DNA of 64,000 bases from JAOZPE01 sp964601275 (GCA_964601275.1 CAZRMV010000003.1:124001-188000); one strand, 5' to 3'. Counted from the stretch's first letter, positions 33,055-43,067 are shown. Notes: generated from the letters alone by a model not told the origin. Made by a program: numbers and translations.

Positions 33055-35289
33055 ATGGCACGCCGAAACGAGTCGAAATTCGCCGCCGCCACCCTGGGGC
33101 TGCTCCTGCTCCTGGTGGTGCTCTACGGTTGCCGGGCCTTCAATCCCGAGCCGGTGATCGTGAATACGCCCCCGGATACCTTCGTGACCGGGGCACCCGC
33201 GGAGACCACCGGGACGGTCTTCCGGCGCCACATGTACTGGTACGGCTCCGATGTGGACGGAGCGGTGGTGCAGTTCGTCTTTGCCATCACCGATTCGACG
33301 GTCCGCGACCCCACCCGGCCCGACATCGACGAAGAGGATGCGCGTTTCGACCCGGCCGATGATGTCCTGACCTTGACTCCCACCGATTGGCGGACGGTGG
33401 GGTATACGGAGAAGACCGATTCGGTCTTCGTCTTCACCATCGATCGGGTGTCGAACACCTCGAAGGACATCACCTTCCATATCGTCGCCATCGACGACCG
33501 GGGCGCGCTCGATCCCACCCCGGCGCGGCTGCATTTCTTCAACAACAGTCTGGGCAACCCGGTCATCCGTTTCCACGTCTCCACCTTCGACGACAACGGG
33601 GTGGAGACCGAGCGTTGGGTGGGAACCGCGACGGACGGGCCCAAGTTGCCGGGAGACGTCATCTGGCCGTGGGCTCCCGATCCCGACGTGACCTCCCCCG
33701 AGAACACCGAGCGACCCATCGTGGGCTTCCTCAACCACTTCCAGATCTGCTGGGAGGCTTCCTCTCCCAACGGCGCCATCCTGGGCTATCGCTACCTGGC
33801 CTCGGAGTCGCCGTCCGCCGACCTCATCCCCACCCGGATCGACGAGGAGACCGGCGAGGAATTGCCCGATTGGACCCTCGACACCACCTGCTTCGATTTC
33901 CAGAACCGGATCAACCAGGACGATCTCGATCCGGGCAATCTTCCCCCCGAATGCGCTTCCGGCTGGAGGGACTGTCCCGAGCTGAAGCGCTGGGCCGCCG
34001 GCGTGCACAAGCTCCAGGTCGTCGCTCTCGACGAGGCACTGGTCCAGAACGGCACCCAGGAGGGGGAACTGCGGTACTCCGTGAACTACCCGCCGGAGAC
34101 CGAACTGGTACGGGACGTGGGATGGCCCCGGTACAGCGTCGACGGGGTGAACTGGATCACCTTCGCCGACGGGGACACCATTCCCGACGGATCGTACGTA
34201 TTGTTCAAGCAGTTCGGGGTCGATCGCTTCGAGCGCAACCGGAACAGCCCGCTTCTCCAGGGACTCCCCTGCTGCGACGTGCCGTTCTCCAACGCCGACC
34301 CCGACAGCGAGGTCCGCTACCAGACCCGCGTGGCCGATGCCCGTGCCATCAACGACCAGGGGGCGTCGATCTTCTGGAAGACCTCGTTCAGTCCCGCCGA
34401 GTACGCGGACACCCTTGGCTTCCATGTCGGGCCTTTCGACTACACCGTGTCCTTCCGCGCGCAGGACGAGCACCTGACCGAGGACACCACGCCCGACGAG
34501 ATCCGCTTCGTCGCCGGGTTCCCGCCGCGGGTCGATTCGATCTCCCCGAGTGCGGGCGACTCGTTGCTGATCCGCGATCCGGCATTCGGGTCGACACGCT
34601 GGCCGGGCAACACGGTGTCCTACACCATCAATTTCGATGAGTTGCCTCCCGGACAGCAGCGCTACTGGGATGGGGGGAAATACCTCTTCGCCGCGGACAA
34701 GCCGCCGGGAACGATCGGCCCGGTGACCGGCAAGATCATTCGCTACCGGGTGCACTTCGCGGGTTCTGGCGATCCACGCGAGCCGGCGACTTCCATCCAG
34801 TCCTGGACCTACGAGATCTTCGGCGAGTACGACCCGGACAATCGCATCAAGGAGGGCGCCGGCCGCGATGTCTTCGGCACCTACAGCGCGCCGGGCACTC
34901 CCAACGAATGGGAGATGGCCGCCGATGGCGATGGGGTGGAGATCTTCATCCCGGACCTGATCTGGCGTTTCCCGGACTTCTTCAAACCGGGAGGGCCTCC
35001 CGGGTATCCGGAGATGGGCGCGCTTCTGGCCCGCCAACTGGGACACATCCAGATCCGGGCCGCCGGCAAGACCACCAAGTCGGGTGATGAGTTCCAGTAC
35101 TGCTTCCTCACCGTGCGCGAGAGCTGTGGATCGAATGCCAGCCGGATCCAGCTTTCCTCCCTGGGTCGGCGGACCCAGGAGATGCAGTCGGAGTTCGTGG
35201 CCTTCCTCGGACTGGATCCGCAGAATACCGGCCAGATCACCGAGATCTTTCCCCCGGCCGACTTCATCCTGGCGAAGAGGATGAAGTGA
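33055..35289 (+). CDS. Large secreted lipoprotein, beta-sandwich type, paralogue 1
   Basis: A 744-aa lipoprotein: a transmembrane-like stretch ending in LYGC with the lipidated Cys at 26. The N-terminal domain (NTPPDTFVTGAPAETTGTVF, then YWYGSDVDGAVVQFVFAITD) resembles the start of the next large protein and matches Ig/FN3-like pieces common in FCB surface lipoproteins. The middle and end hold further beta-rich units (YRYLASESPSADLIPTRIDE, and VDSISPSAGDSLLIRDPAF near 490). No type IX C-terminal signal is seen. The ATG at 33055 is the only start giving a lipoprotein signal; the longer frame would cross the promoter. First gene of a three-gene operon. Function unknown. Confidence 0.78.
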   Translation: MARRNESKFAAATLGLLLLLVVLYGCRAFNPEPVIVNTPPDTFVTGAPAETTGTVFRRHMYWYGSDVDGAVVQFVFAITDSTVRDPTRPDIDEEDARFDPADDVLTLTPTDWRTVGYTEKTDSVFVFTIDRVSNTSKDITFHIVAIDDRGALDPTPARLHFFNNSLGNPVIRFHVSTFDDNGVETERWVGTATDGPKLPGDVIWPWAPDPDVTSPENTERPIVGFLNHFQICWEASSPNGAILGYRYLASESPSADLIPTRIDEETGEELPDWTLDTTCFDFQNRINQDDLDPGNLPPECASGWRDCPELKRWAAGVHKLQVVALDEALVQNGTQEGELRYSVNYPPETELVRDVGWPRYSVDGVNWITFADGDTIPDGSYVLFKQFGVDRFERNRNSPLLQGLPCCDVPFSNADPDSEVRYQTRVADARAINDQGASIFWKTSFSPAEYADTLGFHVGPFDYTVSFRAQDEHLTEDTTPDEIRFVAGFPPRVDSISPSAGDSLLIRDPAFGSTRWPGNTVSYTINFDELPPGQQRYWDGGKYLFAADKPPGTIGPVTGKIIRYRVHFAGSGDPREPATSIQSWTYEIFGEYDPDNRIKEGAGRDVFGTYSAPGTPNEWEMAADGDGVEIFIPDLIWRFPDFFKPGGPPGYPEMGALLARQLGHIQIRAAGKTTKSGDEFQYCFLTVRESCGSNASRIQLSSLGRRTQEMQSEFVAFLGLDPQNTGQITEIFPPADFILAKRMK

Positions 35290-35378
35290 TGACCGAGAGC
35301 GATGCCATGAGGTGCTTCGACCGCAAGCCGAGAATCCCCCACCCAGTCACCCCGCACGACGTGGGAGGGACGCGATGA
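35289..35378 (+). CDS. Possible 29-aa bridging ORF between two lipoprotein genes
   Basis: An ATG at 35289 overlaps the previous stop (TGATG), and the ORF ends in a TGA that overlaps the next ATG (35375-35378). It encodes a basic, Pro/His-containing peptide (MTESDAMRCFDRKPRIPHPV and nine more residues) with no similarity that I recognise. Its likely purpose, if translated, is to carry ribosomes across the 86-base gap so that the downstream gene is translated. It could also be chance. Confidence 0.3.
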   Translation: MTESDAMRCFDRKPRIPHPVTPHDVGGTR

Positions 35379-37747
35379 AGACCACGATGCGTTGGATCCT
35401 GCCTCTGCTCGGAATCCTCCTGCTTTCCGCATGCCAGAACGGTTTCGAGGGCGACGTCCATGTGAACCGGCCCCCGGAGACCGAAGTCACCGCTGGACCG
35501 CCGGCCCTGCAGCAGACCTCCTTCTCGGTGGAGTTCTTCTGGAAGGGGTCGGACACCGACGGCTGGGTCGATCACTACGAATGGAGGATCAGCGACAACG
35601 GTCCCGACGGCATGGTGGATGTCGAGGACACCCTGGGACTTCCCTGGAACGAGACGGTGCAGACCGACTCGGTCTTCATCGTGACCGCCGATCTCGACTC
35701 CTTCCAGAACGATGTGGACAACCCCAACGTGAGGGACCCGAAGGACTTCCGTTTCTGGCAGACCCACACCTTCTTCATCCGCTCGGTCGATCAGGACGGC
35801 GCTCCCGATGAGAGCCCGGCGACGGTGTCCTTCACCGCAACCACCATTGCGCCCACCATCACCATCGACAAGCCGACCTATCGGCCCACCAACTCGTGCA
35901 TCTCCTCGGCGCGCGGATTGACCTTCGGATGGAAGGGGAATGACCCCGATGACACCGTGGGCGATCCGGCCTATGTCCGCTATGCCCTGGTCAACGTCAC
36001 CGATGTCAATGTTCCCGGGAAACCTCCCCTGGAGGAGGGGGCATGCCTGACCGAGACCGAGTACAAGGCCTTGAACCCGGTGCCGTATTTCCGCGACGAG
36101 GACTGGAGCGAGTGGATCCCCTATGACGCGCCCGAGGACAGCGGCCGGGTCGTCACTTTCCCGGTGAAGGATTTCGGGCAGTCCTTCTTCTTCGCGGTCC
36201 AGGCGAAGGATGTCGCCGGCGCAGTCACTCCGACCTTCGTCTGGGGCCGGAACCTCCGGCACGTCTTGATCACTCCCGGGAAATTCCCCCTGCTGCAGGT
36301 CACCGAGAAGTTCCTGGGCACGGCGAACTTCACCGGTCCCAATGCCATCAAGGGTTTCGAGATCGTGGCCGGTCAGCCGCTGGAGTTCCGTTGGGAGGCC
36401 AGCGGAGAGGCCTACGCGGGAATCATCGAAGCCTATCGCTATGGATGGGAGATCCAGGACGTCAACGACGACGAAGACCCGGGCTGGGCCGTGTCGTGGG
36501 GCAAGGGGGCGAACTTCCTCCGCGCTCCGGTGAGGACCTTCCAGCAGGGCAGTCCGAACTTCGTCGTGCAGGTCCGTGACAATTCCGGATCGATCACCCG
36601 CGGCACCTACCAGTTCGAAGTCATCCAGATCACCCCCCGGGCGCAGCAATTCGATCTCCTGTTCATCGACGATTTCGGGCTGGGGGAAACCCCCAACGAA
36701 CGCGCGATCGCGTCCCGTTGGCGGGACATGTGGCAGAGCATGCTGGTGGGCAGGGTGGTGAACTTCGAGCCGGCGGTCGACTACATCGATGCCTTCACCG
36801 ACGGGTTGCTGGTCAACTTCCGGTTGCTCAACGAGTACAAGTCGGTGATCTGGTTCACCACCGGCGGCAACCCGACCACGGTGTTCACGGGCCAACTCCG
36901 TCCTTCGCCCGGTTTCGCCAAGTACAACTGGCTGGAAGTGTACCAGGCGAAGGTCGGCAATATCCTCTTCATCGGTCCCATCGCCACCTTCGGAATGGTG
37001 GAAGACCTGCAACTCAACCTGCCGATCATCTACGGGACGGAAGACCCCCCGCCGGACGGATTGGGCTGCGAGCGGCAGGTGGATGGTTCCTGCATCCCGG
37101 TCGGGACCCTGCGTTGGCCGTTCACCGGCTGGTGCCTGGAAGCCAGCGACTTCGTGCGCCCGAACGCGGGGAGACGCTTCGGCGAGGAGATCGGCGGAGA
37201 ACAGACGACGACCTTGCGGTGCGACTATCTCTTCCGGGCGGAAGTGGCGCCGGACTTCCTGGCGCGATTCCCCAGCGCCAACGGGAACGTGGAGGACCTG
37301 ACGGTGGATTGTTCCTCGCCGCGGATTCCCGACGGAAACATCTTTCCGTCCAGCGAGGGCGCGCCCTACCGTTTCCCGTGGGAGGAGTTCTACAACACGA
37401 ACGTCGCGCCGAAGTTGCAGGTGACCATCAGTCCCCGCGACTGCCAGGTGCCCATGTTCCTGCACCGGGCGGCGCGTGATGAGGTCTACCCGCCGGATTG
37501 TCCCAATGCGGGAGAACCCATTGTCGCCGGCGCCGATAGTCTCTGCTCGCCCGCCGGCAATGATCGGTCTCCCATCGATGGGGCCCCGGTCGGGATCGTA
37601 AGCAATGTCTACACGAACTCGAAGCAGTTGCCCGGCTCCAGCGATTTCCTGTGGGGATTCCACCCCCTCGCGTTCCGCCTCGATCGCGTCCAGGCCGCCT
37701 TGCTCTGGATCATCGAGCAGAACTGGGACATCGCCGTCACCAACTAG
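35375..37747 (+). CDS. Large secreted lipoprotein, beta-sandwich type, paralogue 2
   Basis: A 790-aa lipoprotein with lipobox LLLSAC (Cys20). The N-terminal domain (NRPPETEVTAGPPALQQTSF and FFWKGSDTDGWVDHYEWRIS) is clearly related to that of paralogue 1. Two more Ig/FN3-like regions follow (about 170-300 and 320-430), then a C-terminal half with LLFIDDFGLGETPNERAIAS and SVIWFTTGGNP, resembling a Rossmann-type, GATase-like module. Cysteine-containing loops appear late. The Shine-Dalgarno GGGAGGG precedes the ATG. I do not recognise a specific function; a surface ligand-binding role is likely. Confidence 0.75.
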   Translation: MKTTMRWILPLLGILLLSACQNGFEGDVHVNRPPETEVTAGPPALQQTSFSVEFFWKGSDTDGWVDHYEWRISDNGPDGMVDVEDTLGLPWNETVQTDSVFIVTADLDSFQNDVDNPNVRDPKDFRFWQTHTFFIRSVDQDGAPDESPATVSFTATTIAPTITIDKPTYRPTNSCISSARGLTFGWKGNDPDDTVGDPAYVRYALVNVTDVNVPGKPPLEEGACLTETEYKALNPVPYFRDEDWSEWIPYDAPEDSGRVVTFPVKDFGQSFFFAVQAKDVAGAVTPTFVWGRNLRHVLITPGKFPLLQVTEKFLGTANFTGPNAIKGFEIVAGQPLEFRWEASGEAYAGIIEAYRYGWEIQDVNDDEDPGWAVSWGKGANFLRAPVRTFQQGSPNFVVQVRDNSGSITRGTYQFEVIQITPRAQQFDLLFIDDFGLGETPNERAIASRWRDMWQSMLVGRVVNFEPAVDYIDAFTDGLLVNFRLLNEYKSVIWFTTGGNPTTVFTGQLRPSPGFAKYNWLEVYQAKVGNILFIGPIATFGMVEDLQLNLPIIYGTEDPPPDGLGCERQVDGSCIPVGTLRWPFTGWCLEASDFVRPNAGRRFGEEIGGEQTTTLRCDYLFRAEVAPDFLARFPSANGNVEDLTVDCSSPRIPDGNIFPSSEGAPYRFPWEEFYNTNVAPKLQVTISPRDCQVPMFLHRAARDEVYPPDCPNAGEPIVAGADSLCSPAGNDRSPIDGAPVGIVSNVYTNSKQLPGSSDFLWGFHPLAFRLDRVQAALLWIIEQNWDIAVTN

Positions 37748-37764
37748 AGAAGGAATAGGGACCG

Positions 37765-40176
37765 GTGAAGAGGATACAGCCCCCCATGATGTCCAGGATC
37801 GGACTGCTCCTGTCGACAATCGTCTGCGTCCTGCTGCTTCTGCCGATCGCTTCGGCGGGACAGGACGATTGTGTGGACGGCCAGCTTCTCTACTCCCCGC
37901 AGGGGATCGATGTCCAGTTCGAGGCCATGCCGGTGATGGGAAACCGCATCACCTGGAATCCGGTCAGCACGGACAGCACCGCCTGCTTCACCGTCTTCGG
38001 AGACAGCGTGCTCACCGAATACGACATCAGCGTGACGGGGAGCTACGTGACCGAGGTCGATCGTGATTTCGTGTTCACCGCGAAGGATCGGGGGGTGATC
38101 GGCGATCGCACCGTCGATCGGCTGGAACTGACCTGGATTTCTACCTCCCCCACCCAGGGAGAGGTCTCCGGGATCCTGAACCTCAGCAATTCCGGCGGGG
38201 TCTACCTGCTGGATATCGGCTCGGGGGTCTCCAACCAGAGGAATGCCGGCATTCCTCCCTTCCTCAACCGAACCAACGTATGGGCACTCGACGACTGGAC
38301 CGATGGCTCCGCCTCGAGAGTGTACGGGGTCATTCCCGGGGTGCCCCTGGTGCGCAGCGATGACGGCGGAGACACCTGGGTCGCGACCCTGACGTCCCAG
38401 GACGATCCCCTCCTGGATCGACTCCGGAATCCGAACGTCACCGGGATCAGTTTCACCATCGACCCGGCCAATCCGGACAATCTGTTCGTCGGCACCAGTG
38501 ACGGGCTCTACCGTTCGGTCGATGGGGGCAAGAGTTTCCAGCGGGTGGCGTCGGAATTGTCCAGCGGAGGAATCCAGGAAGTCGTGATGGTCGAGTACGA
38601 GAAGACGACCCACCGGCTTTTCCTGAGTCTCAACGGGCTGGGTTTCTTCGTGAGCGACGACAACGGGGATTCGTGGACCGAGTTCAGTACCCTGAGGGTT
38701 CCCAGGGCCTCGGCGGACAGTCCAGATTCGGCGAAGATGGCTCGCCCGGTCGTGCTGGACATCACCGTGCCGCCCGACAATCCCCAGCTCTACTTCGTGG
38801 CGCTTCGACTCTGGGGGGTCTACGCGTCGCCCGACGGCGGGGTCAACTGGGAACGCCGCGATTCCGGCATGGTCTTCGGTCCCAACCAGGACTTCGCCAA
38901 CGGCCGGAAGGTCACCGTGAGCACCTTGTTGATCGATTCTCGGAATTCGCAGCGGATCCTGGCCGGTTCCCAGGGCGCCGGAGTCTTCATCAGCATGGAT
39001 CAGGGTCTGAGCTGGTCGGATTCCACGGCCGTCTTGCCCACCGACGCGTTCGGCCGCTATCCCAACCTGGTCAAGTTCCTCCAGAACGAGAACAATGGCC
39101 AGGAGATGTTCCTGTCGACCTCGGGCAGCGGGCTGTTGCATTCGGTCGACGGCGGCACGGTGTGGACCGATTGGTACGACGAGGCCACCCTTCCACCCAT
39201 GACACGCGAGATCGGCGATATCATCTGGCACCCGACCCAGCCGAACCAGCTGATCATGGGGAGCATCGGCGGAGGGGTCTATCAACCGGGAACGTCGATT
39301 CGTCTCAGTGACTCCATCGATCCCAATTCCACCGACGAAGCCCTGCGGCATCTCGATATCGGTCTGAGCATCGCCTTCACCGTGGCCGCCGGGGCGGACA
39401 GCAACGGATTGATCCGGCCCGGGGACACCTTCACCCTGCGCGCGCAGACCTTCCAGGGGTACGCGGTCTGGCGCGCGGAATCGACCTTGCCCGGATCGCA
39501 GGAGCCGGCGTGGTTGTTGATCGGGCTCTACGACCGGACCAACCCGGAATTCTGTTTCCAGACTCCGTGCGACCAGCCCAATCCGGTCCCGATCCCCGGC
39601 TGTTTCGCCGACAAGAGAGCCAATTGTTTCCGCATCCACGACGACGGGAGCGTCAGCTTCTTCGACCGCGATATCTACAACGGCTTCACCTATCACTACG
39701 CGGTCTCCACCTTCGACTATGGCTTCACCGGCAATACCGCCCCCCGCGCGCTCGCCCGCGAGATGGAATTCTCCCCGCGGAGCCCCTTTGAAACCGCTGA
39801 AGAGGCGGCCAAGCACATTCGCCCGGGAAACTACAATGACGTGGTCTTCACCGTGTCCAAGGAAGCCGCCGGCGATCTGAGCGAGATCTGGGTGGTTCCC
39901 AATCCGCTTCGACGCAACGCGGGTTGGGACACCGAAGGCGGTTCGTCGATCCACTTCGTCAACGTGACCGTCGGTAGCCGGGCCGAGATCTTCACCTTGG
40001 CCGGCGACAAGATCGCCGATCTCAAGAACGAGGTCGTCGATGGTGTGGAACGAGGCACTATCGTGTGGGACACACGCAATCAGAATGGCAAAGAGGTTGC
40101 CAGTGGGGTCTATATCTGGAGAATCACGAACAAGACCGGGGGCGATGTCATGGGCAAGCTCACGATCATCCGCTGA
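37765..40176 (+). CDS. Secreted BNR/sortilin-like repeat protein with type IX-like C-terminal domain
   Basis: An 803-aa exported protein. Signal peptide about 1-32 (CVLLLLPIASAGQ). Residues about 170-520 hold BNR/Asp-box repeats of a beta-propeller: VRSDDGGDTWVATL, YRSVDGGKSFQRV, VSDDNGDSWTEF, ASPDGGVNWERR, SMDQGLSWSD, HSVDGGTVWTDW. A beta-sandwich region follows, and the last 95 residues (VVPNPLRRNAGW, then ASGVYIWRITNKTGG) form a type IX/FlgD-like C-terminal domain. The start is GTG 37765 with AGAAGGAA upstream; ATG 37786 is an alternative that would shorten the signal. It is last in the operon, and an excellent terminator follows. Confidence 0.85.
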   Translation: MKRIQPPMMSRIGLLLSTIVCVLLLLPIASAGQDDCVDGQLLYSPQGIDVQFEAMPVMGNRITWNPVSTDSTACFTVFGDSVLTEYDISVTGSYVTEVDRDFVFTAKDRGVIGDRTVDRLELTWISTSPTQGEVSGILNLSNSGGVYLLDIGSGVSNQRNAGIPPFLNRTNVWALDDWTDGSASRVYGVIPGVPLVRSDDGGDTWVATLTSQDDPLLDRLRNPNVTGISFTIDPANPDNLFVGTSDGLYRSVDGGKSFQRVASELSSGGIQEVVMVEYEKTTHRLFLSLNGLGFFVSDDNGDSWTEFSTLRVPRASADSPDSAKMARPVVLDITVPPDNPQLYFVALRLWGVYASPDGGVNWERRDSGMVFGPNQDFANGRKVTVSTLLIDSRNSQRILAGSQGAGVFISMDQGLSWSDSTAVLPTDAFGRYPNLVKFLQNENNGQEMFLSTSGSGLLHSVDGGTVWTDWYDEATLPPMTREIGDIIWHPTQPNQLIMGSIGGGVYQPGTSIRLSDSIDPNSTDEALRHLDIGLSIAFTVAAGADSNGLIRPGDTFTLRAQTFQGYAVWRAESTLPGSQEPAWLLIGLYDRTNPEFCFQTPCDQPNPVPIPGCFADKRANCFRIHDDGSVSFFDRDIYNGFTYHYAVSTFDYGFTGNTAPRALAREMEFSPRSPFETAEEAAKHIRPGNYNDVVFTVSKEAAGDLSEIWVVPNPLRRNAGWDTEGGSSIHFVNVTVGSRAEIFTLAGDKIADLKNEVVDGVERGTIVWDTRNQNGKEVASGVYIWRITNKTGGDVMGKLTIIR

Positions 40177-40187
40177 ACGGTCACCAA

Positions 40188-40222
40188 GAGGATGGAAGGA
40201 AGACCCTTCCATCCTCCTTTGT
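40188..40222 (+). terminator. Rho-independent terminator of the lipoprotein/BNR operon
   Basis: A 12-base perfect stem GAGGATGGAAGG (40188-40199) / CCTTCCATCCTC (40205-40216), loop AAGAC, tail CTTTGTCTCTT. Confidence 0.85.
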
Positions 40223-40248
40223 CTCTTGAAGTGATCTGATGAATCAAC

Positions 40249-40273
40249 GGCCGCCTTCCCGGCGGCCTTGTTC
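40249..40273 (+). terminator. Second hairpin before ppdK
   Basis: GGCCGCC (40249-40255) and GGCGGCC (40261-40267), loop TTCCC, tail TTGTTCC. It may back up the terminator at 40188 or act in the ppdK leader. Confidence 0.45.
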
Positions 40274-40348
40274 CTGGGCGTGGAATTCCTTTCCCGTCCC
40301 CTCTTTTCGCCCGCGACAGCGGGCCTGATCGACCCGGGAGGACTCGAC

Positions 40349-42994
40349 GTGAACAAGATGGTCTACTTCTTCGGAGAAGGTAAGGCGGATGGAGGCGCAG
40401 AGCTGAAGGATCTGCTGGGGGGCAAGGGGGCGAACCTGGCCGAGATGACCAATCTTGGACTCCCCGTCCCTCCCGGCTTCACCATCAGCACCGAGGTGTG
40501 CACCTGGTACTATTCCTCCGAGGATCATTCCTATCCTCCCGGGCTGGAAGACGAGGTGAAGCGTTCGATCGCCCGGATGGAGAAGATCCTGGGCAAGGGC
40601 TTCGGCGATGCGGAGAACCCGCTCCTGGTCTCCGTGCGGTCGGGAGCGCGTGTCTCGATGCCGGGAATGATGGACACCGTGCTCAACCTGGGCCTCAACG
40701 ACGAGACCGTGCAGGCCCTGGCCAGAGCCACCAGCAACCCCCGATTCGCCAACGACAGCTACCGACGCTTCATCCAGATGTTCGGCAACGTGGTTCTGGG
40801 GATCGACGGCGCCTTCTTCGAAGACGCACTGGAGGCCCTCAAGGAGAAGAAGGGGGCGAAGCTCGACACCGATCTCGACGCGAGCGACCTGTCACGACTC
40901 ATCGAGACCTACAAGGAGATCATCCGCCGCGAGCATGGCGCCGATTTCCCCCAGGATCCCTGGCAACAGTTGTGGGACGCCATCACCGCGGTGTTCTCTT
41001 CGTGGAACAACGACCGCGCGGTCGCCTACCGGGCCATGCACGGCTATCCCGACGAATGGGGGACGGCGGTCAACGTCCAGGCCATGGTCTTCGGCAACAT
41101 GGGTGAGGATTGCGCCACCGGCGTCGCGTTCACCCGGGATCCATCCACCGGCGAGAACTACTTCTACGGCGAATACCTGCTGAATGCCCAGGGTGAGGAC
41201 GTGGTGGCCGGGGTCCGCACTCCCCACCACCTGGGGAAGCGGGAAGGTGAGGAGGGCTCTCTCGAGGAGACCATGCCCGAGGTCTATCGGCAGTTGCTCG
41301 AGATCGTCGAGAAGCTGGAGAAACACTACCGCGACATGCTGGACATCGAGTTCACCATCGAGCACGGAACGCTCTGGATGCTCCAGGTTCGGGCGGGGAA
41401 ACGTACCGGTGCGGCTGCGGTGCGGATCGCGGTGGAGATGGTCCAGGAAAGGCTCATCGACGAGAGGACCGCGGTGAAGCGGGTGACTCCCGACCAACTC
41501 GACCAGCTTCTCCACCCGATGCTCGATCCATCGGCGTCGTACACCGTCATCGCCAAGGGGTTGCCGGCGAGCCCGGGGGCGGCCAGCGGCGCGATCGTCT
41601 TCACCGCGCAGGAAGCGGTGGATGCCGCGGTGAAGGAGGAGAAGGTCATCCTGGTGCGCAAGGAGACCAGTCCCGAGGATATCCTGGGCATGGCGGCGGC
41701 CCAGGCGATCCTCACCCAACGCGGCGGGATGACCAGTCACGCTGCGGTGGTCGCCCGCGGAATGGGCAAGTGCTGCGTGGCCGGATGCGGTGATCTCTCC
41801 CTGGATGAAGAGGCCGGAACCATGACAGTCCACGGCAAGACCTACCGTCGCGGCGACGTCATCACTCTCAACGGAACGACCGGTGAGGTGATCGAAGGCG
41901 AGGTAGGGACCCTTCCCCCGAAGTTCGACGACAACTTCCGGACCCTGATGAGCTGGGCCGACGAATTTCGCCGCCTGAAGGTGCGCACCAACGCGGACAC
42001 CCCCGAGGACAGTCGGCTGGCCCGGGAGTTCGGGGCCCAGGGTATCGGCTTGTGCCGGACCGAGCACATGTTCTTCGGAGAAGGCCGCATCCAGGCCGTG
42101 CGGGAGATGATCGTGGCGCAGAACGAGGAGCAACGGCGCCGCGCCCTGGACAAGTTGCTTCCATTCCAGATGGAGGACTTCCAGGGGATCTTCCGGGCCA
42201 TGGACGGCCTGCCGGTGACCATCCGGCTGCTCGACCCTCCGCTGCACGAGTTCCTTCCCCAGAAGATGGAGGAGATCGATCACCTCGCCGACGAGCTCGA
42301 CGTGCCCCGGGACGAAATGCGTCGAATCGTCGATTCCCTTCATGAGTTCAACCCGATGCTGGGGCACCGGGGATGTCGTCTCGGGATCAGCTATCCCGAG
42401 ATCTACCTCATGCAGGTGGAGGCGATCGTCCGTGCGGCCCTCAAGGTGGCCAAGGAGGGGGTGCGTCCGGTTCCAGAGATCATGATTCCCCTGGTCGGAG
42501 TCGACGAGGAGTTGCGCATCCTGCGCGAACAGGTGGTGGCGAAGGCCGATCAGATCATCGCCGACAACGGGGGCGATCTCCCGTACCTGGTGGGTACGAT
42601 GATCGAGATCCCGCGAGCCGCTCTCACTGCCGACGCGGTCGCCCGCCATGCCGATTTCTTCTCCTTCGGCACCAACGATCTCACCCAGATGACCTTCGGA
42701 TTCAGCCGGGACGACGCGGGGTCGTTTCTGCCTGAGTACGTGGCCCAGAGGATCCTCCCCAAGGAGCCCTTCCAGAGTCTCGATCAGGAGGGAGTGGGCC
42801 AGTTGGTGCGCATGGCCAGCGAAAAGGGCCGCTCGGTGAAGCCCGAGTTGCACCTGGGGGTCTGCGGGGAGCACGGCGGCGACCCCGAGTCGGTGGGCTT
42901 CTTCCACCGGGTTGGCCTGGATTATGTTAGTTGTTCGCCGTATCGAGTGCCGGTGGCGCGTCTGGCCGCGGCACAGGCGGCTCTGGAGGACTAG
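40349..42994 (+). CDS. ppdK: Pyruvate, phosphate dikinase
   Basis: An 881-aa enzyme interconverting pyruvate, ATP and Pi with PEP, AMP and PPi; full family length. The N-terminal nucleotide-binding domain starts MVYFFGEGKADG and LLGGKGANLAEMTNLGLPVP. The phosphohistidine swivelling domain has GGMTSHAAVVARGMGKCC. The C-terminal PEP/pyruvate barrel has GLCRTEHMFF, IEIPRAALTADAVARHADFF and the catalytic Cys in LGVCGEHGGDP. The start is GTG 40349 with GGGAGG 7 bases upstream; the longer frame has no family sequence. It probably feeds gluconeogenesis or reversible glycolysis. Confidence 0.95.
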   Translation: MNKMVYFFGEGKADGGAELKDLLGGKGANLAEMTNLGLPVPPGFTISTEVCTWYYSSEDHSYPPGLEDEVKRSIARMEKILGKGFGDAENPLLVSVRSGARVSMPGMMDTVLNLGLNDETVQALARATSNPRFANDSYRRFIQMFGNVVLGIDGAFFEDALEALKEKKGAKLDTDLDASDLSRLIETYKEIIRREHGADFPQDPWQQLWDAITAVFSSWNNDRAVAYRAMHGYPDEWGTAVNVQAMVFGNMGEDCATGVAFTRDPSTGENYFYGEYLLNAQGEDVVAGVRTPHHLGKREGEEGSLEETMPEVYRQLLEIVEKLEKHYRDMLDIEFTIEHGTLWMLQVRAGKRTGAAAVRIAVEMVQERLIDERTAVKRVTPDQLDQLLHPMLDPSASYTVIAKGLPASPGAASGAIVFTAQEAVDAAVKEEKVILVRKETSPEDILGMAAAQAILTQRGGMTSHAAVVARGMGKCCVAGCGDLSLDEEAGTMTVHGKTYRRGDVITLNGTTGEVIEGEVGTLPPKFDDNFRTLMSWADEFRRLKVRTNADTPEDSRLAREFGAQGIGLCRTEHMFFGEGRIQAVREMIVAQNEEQRRRALDKLLPFQMEDFQGIFRAMDGLPVTIRLLDPPLHEFLPQKMEEIDHLADELDVPRDEMRRIVDSLHEFNPMLGHRGCRLGISYPEIYLMQVEAIVRAALKVAKEGVRPVPEIMIPLVGVDEELRILREQVVAKADQIIADNGGDLPYLVGTMIEIPRAALTADAVARHADFFSFGTNDLTQMTFGFSRDDAGSFLPEYVAQRILPKEPFQSLDQEGVGQLVRMASEKGRSVKPELHLGVCGEHGGDPESVGFFHRVGLDYVSCSPYRVPVARLAAAQAALED

Positions 42995-43067
42995 CCGGGC
43001 CGTCCCCGGTTCCTTTGCCCGCGGGGTGTGGCGCCCCGGGAGAACCCCCCTAGCCCCGGAGGATTCC

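Noticed and set aside
42995..43067. Terminator after ppdK (CCGGG ... CCCGG)
   Set aside because: The stem is only 5 bases and no T-run follows.
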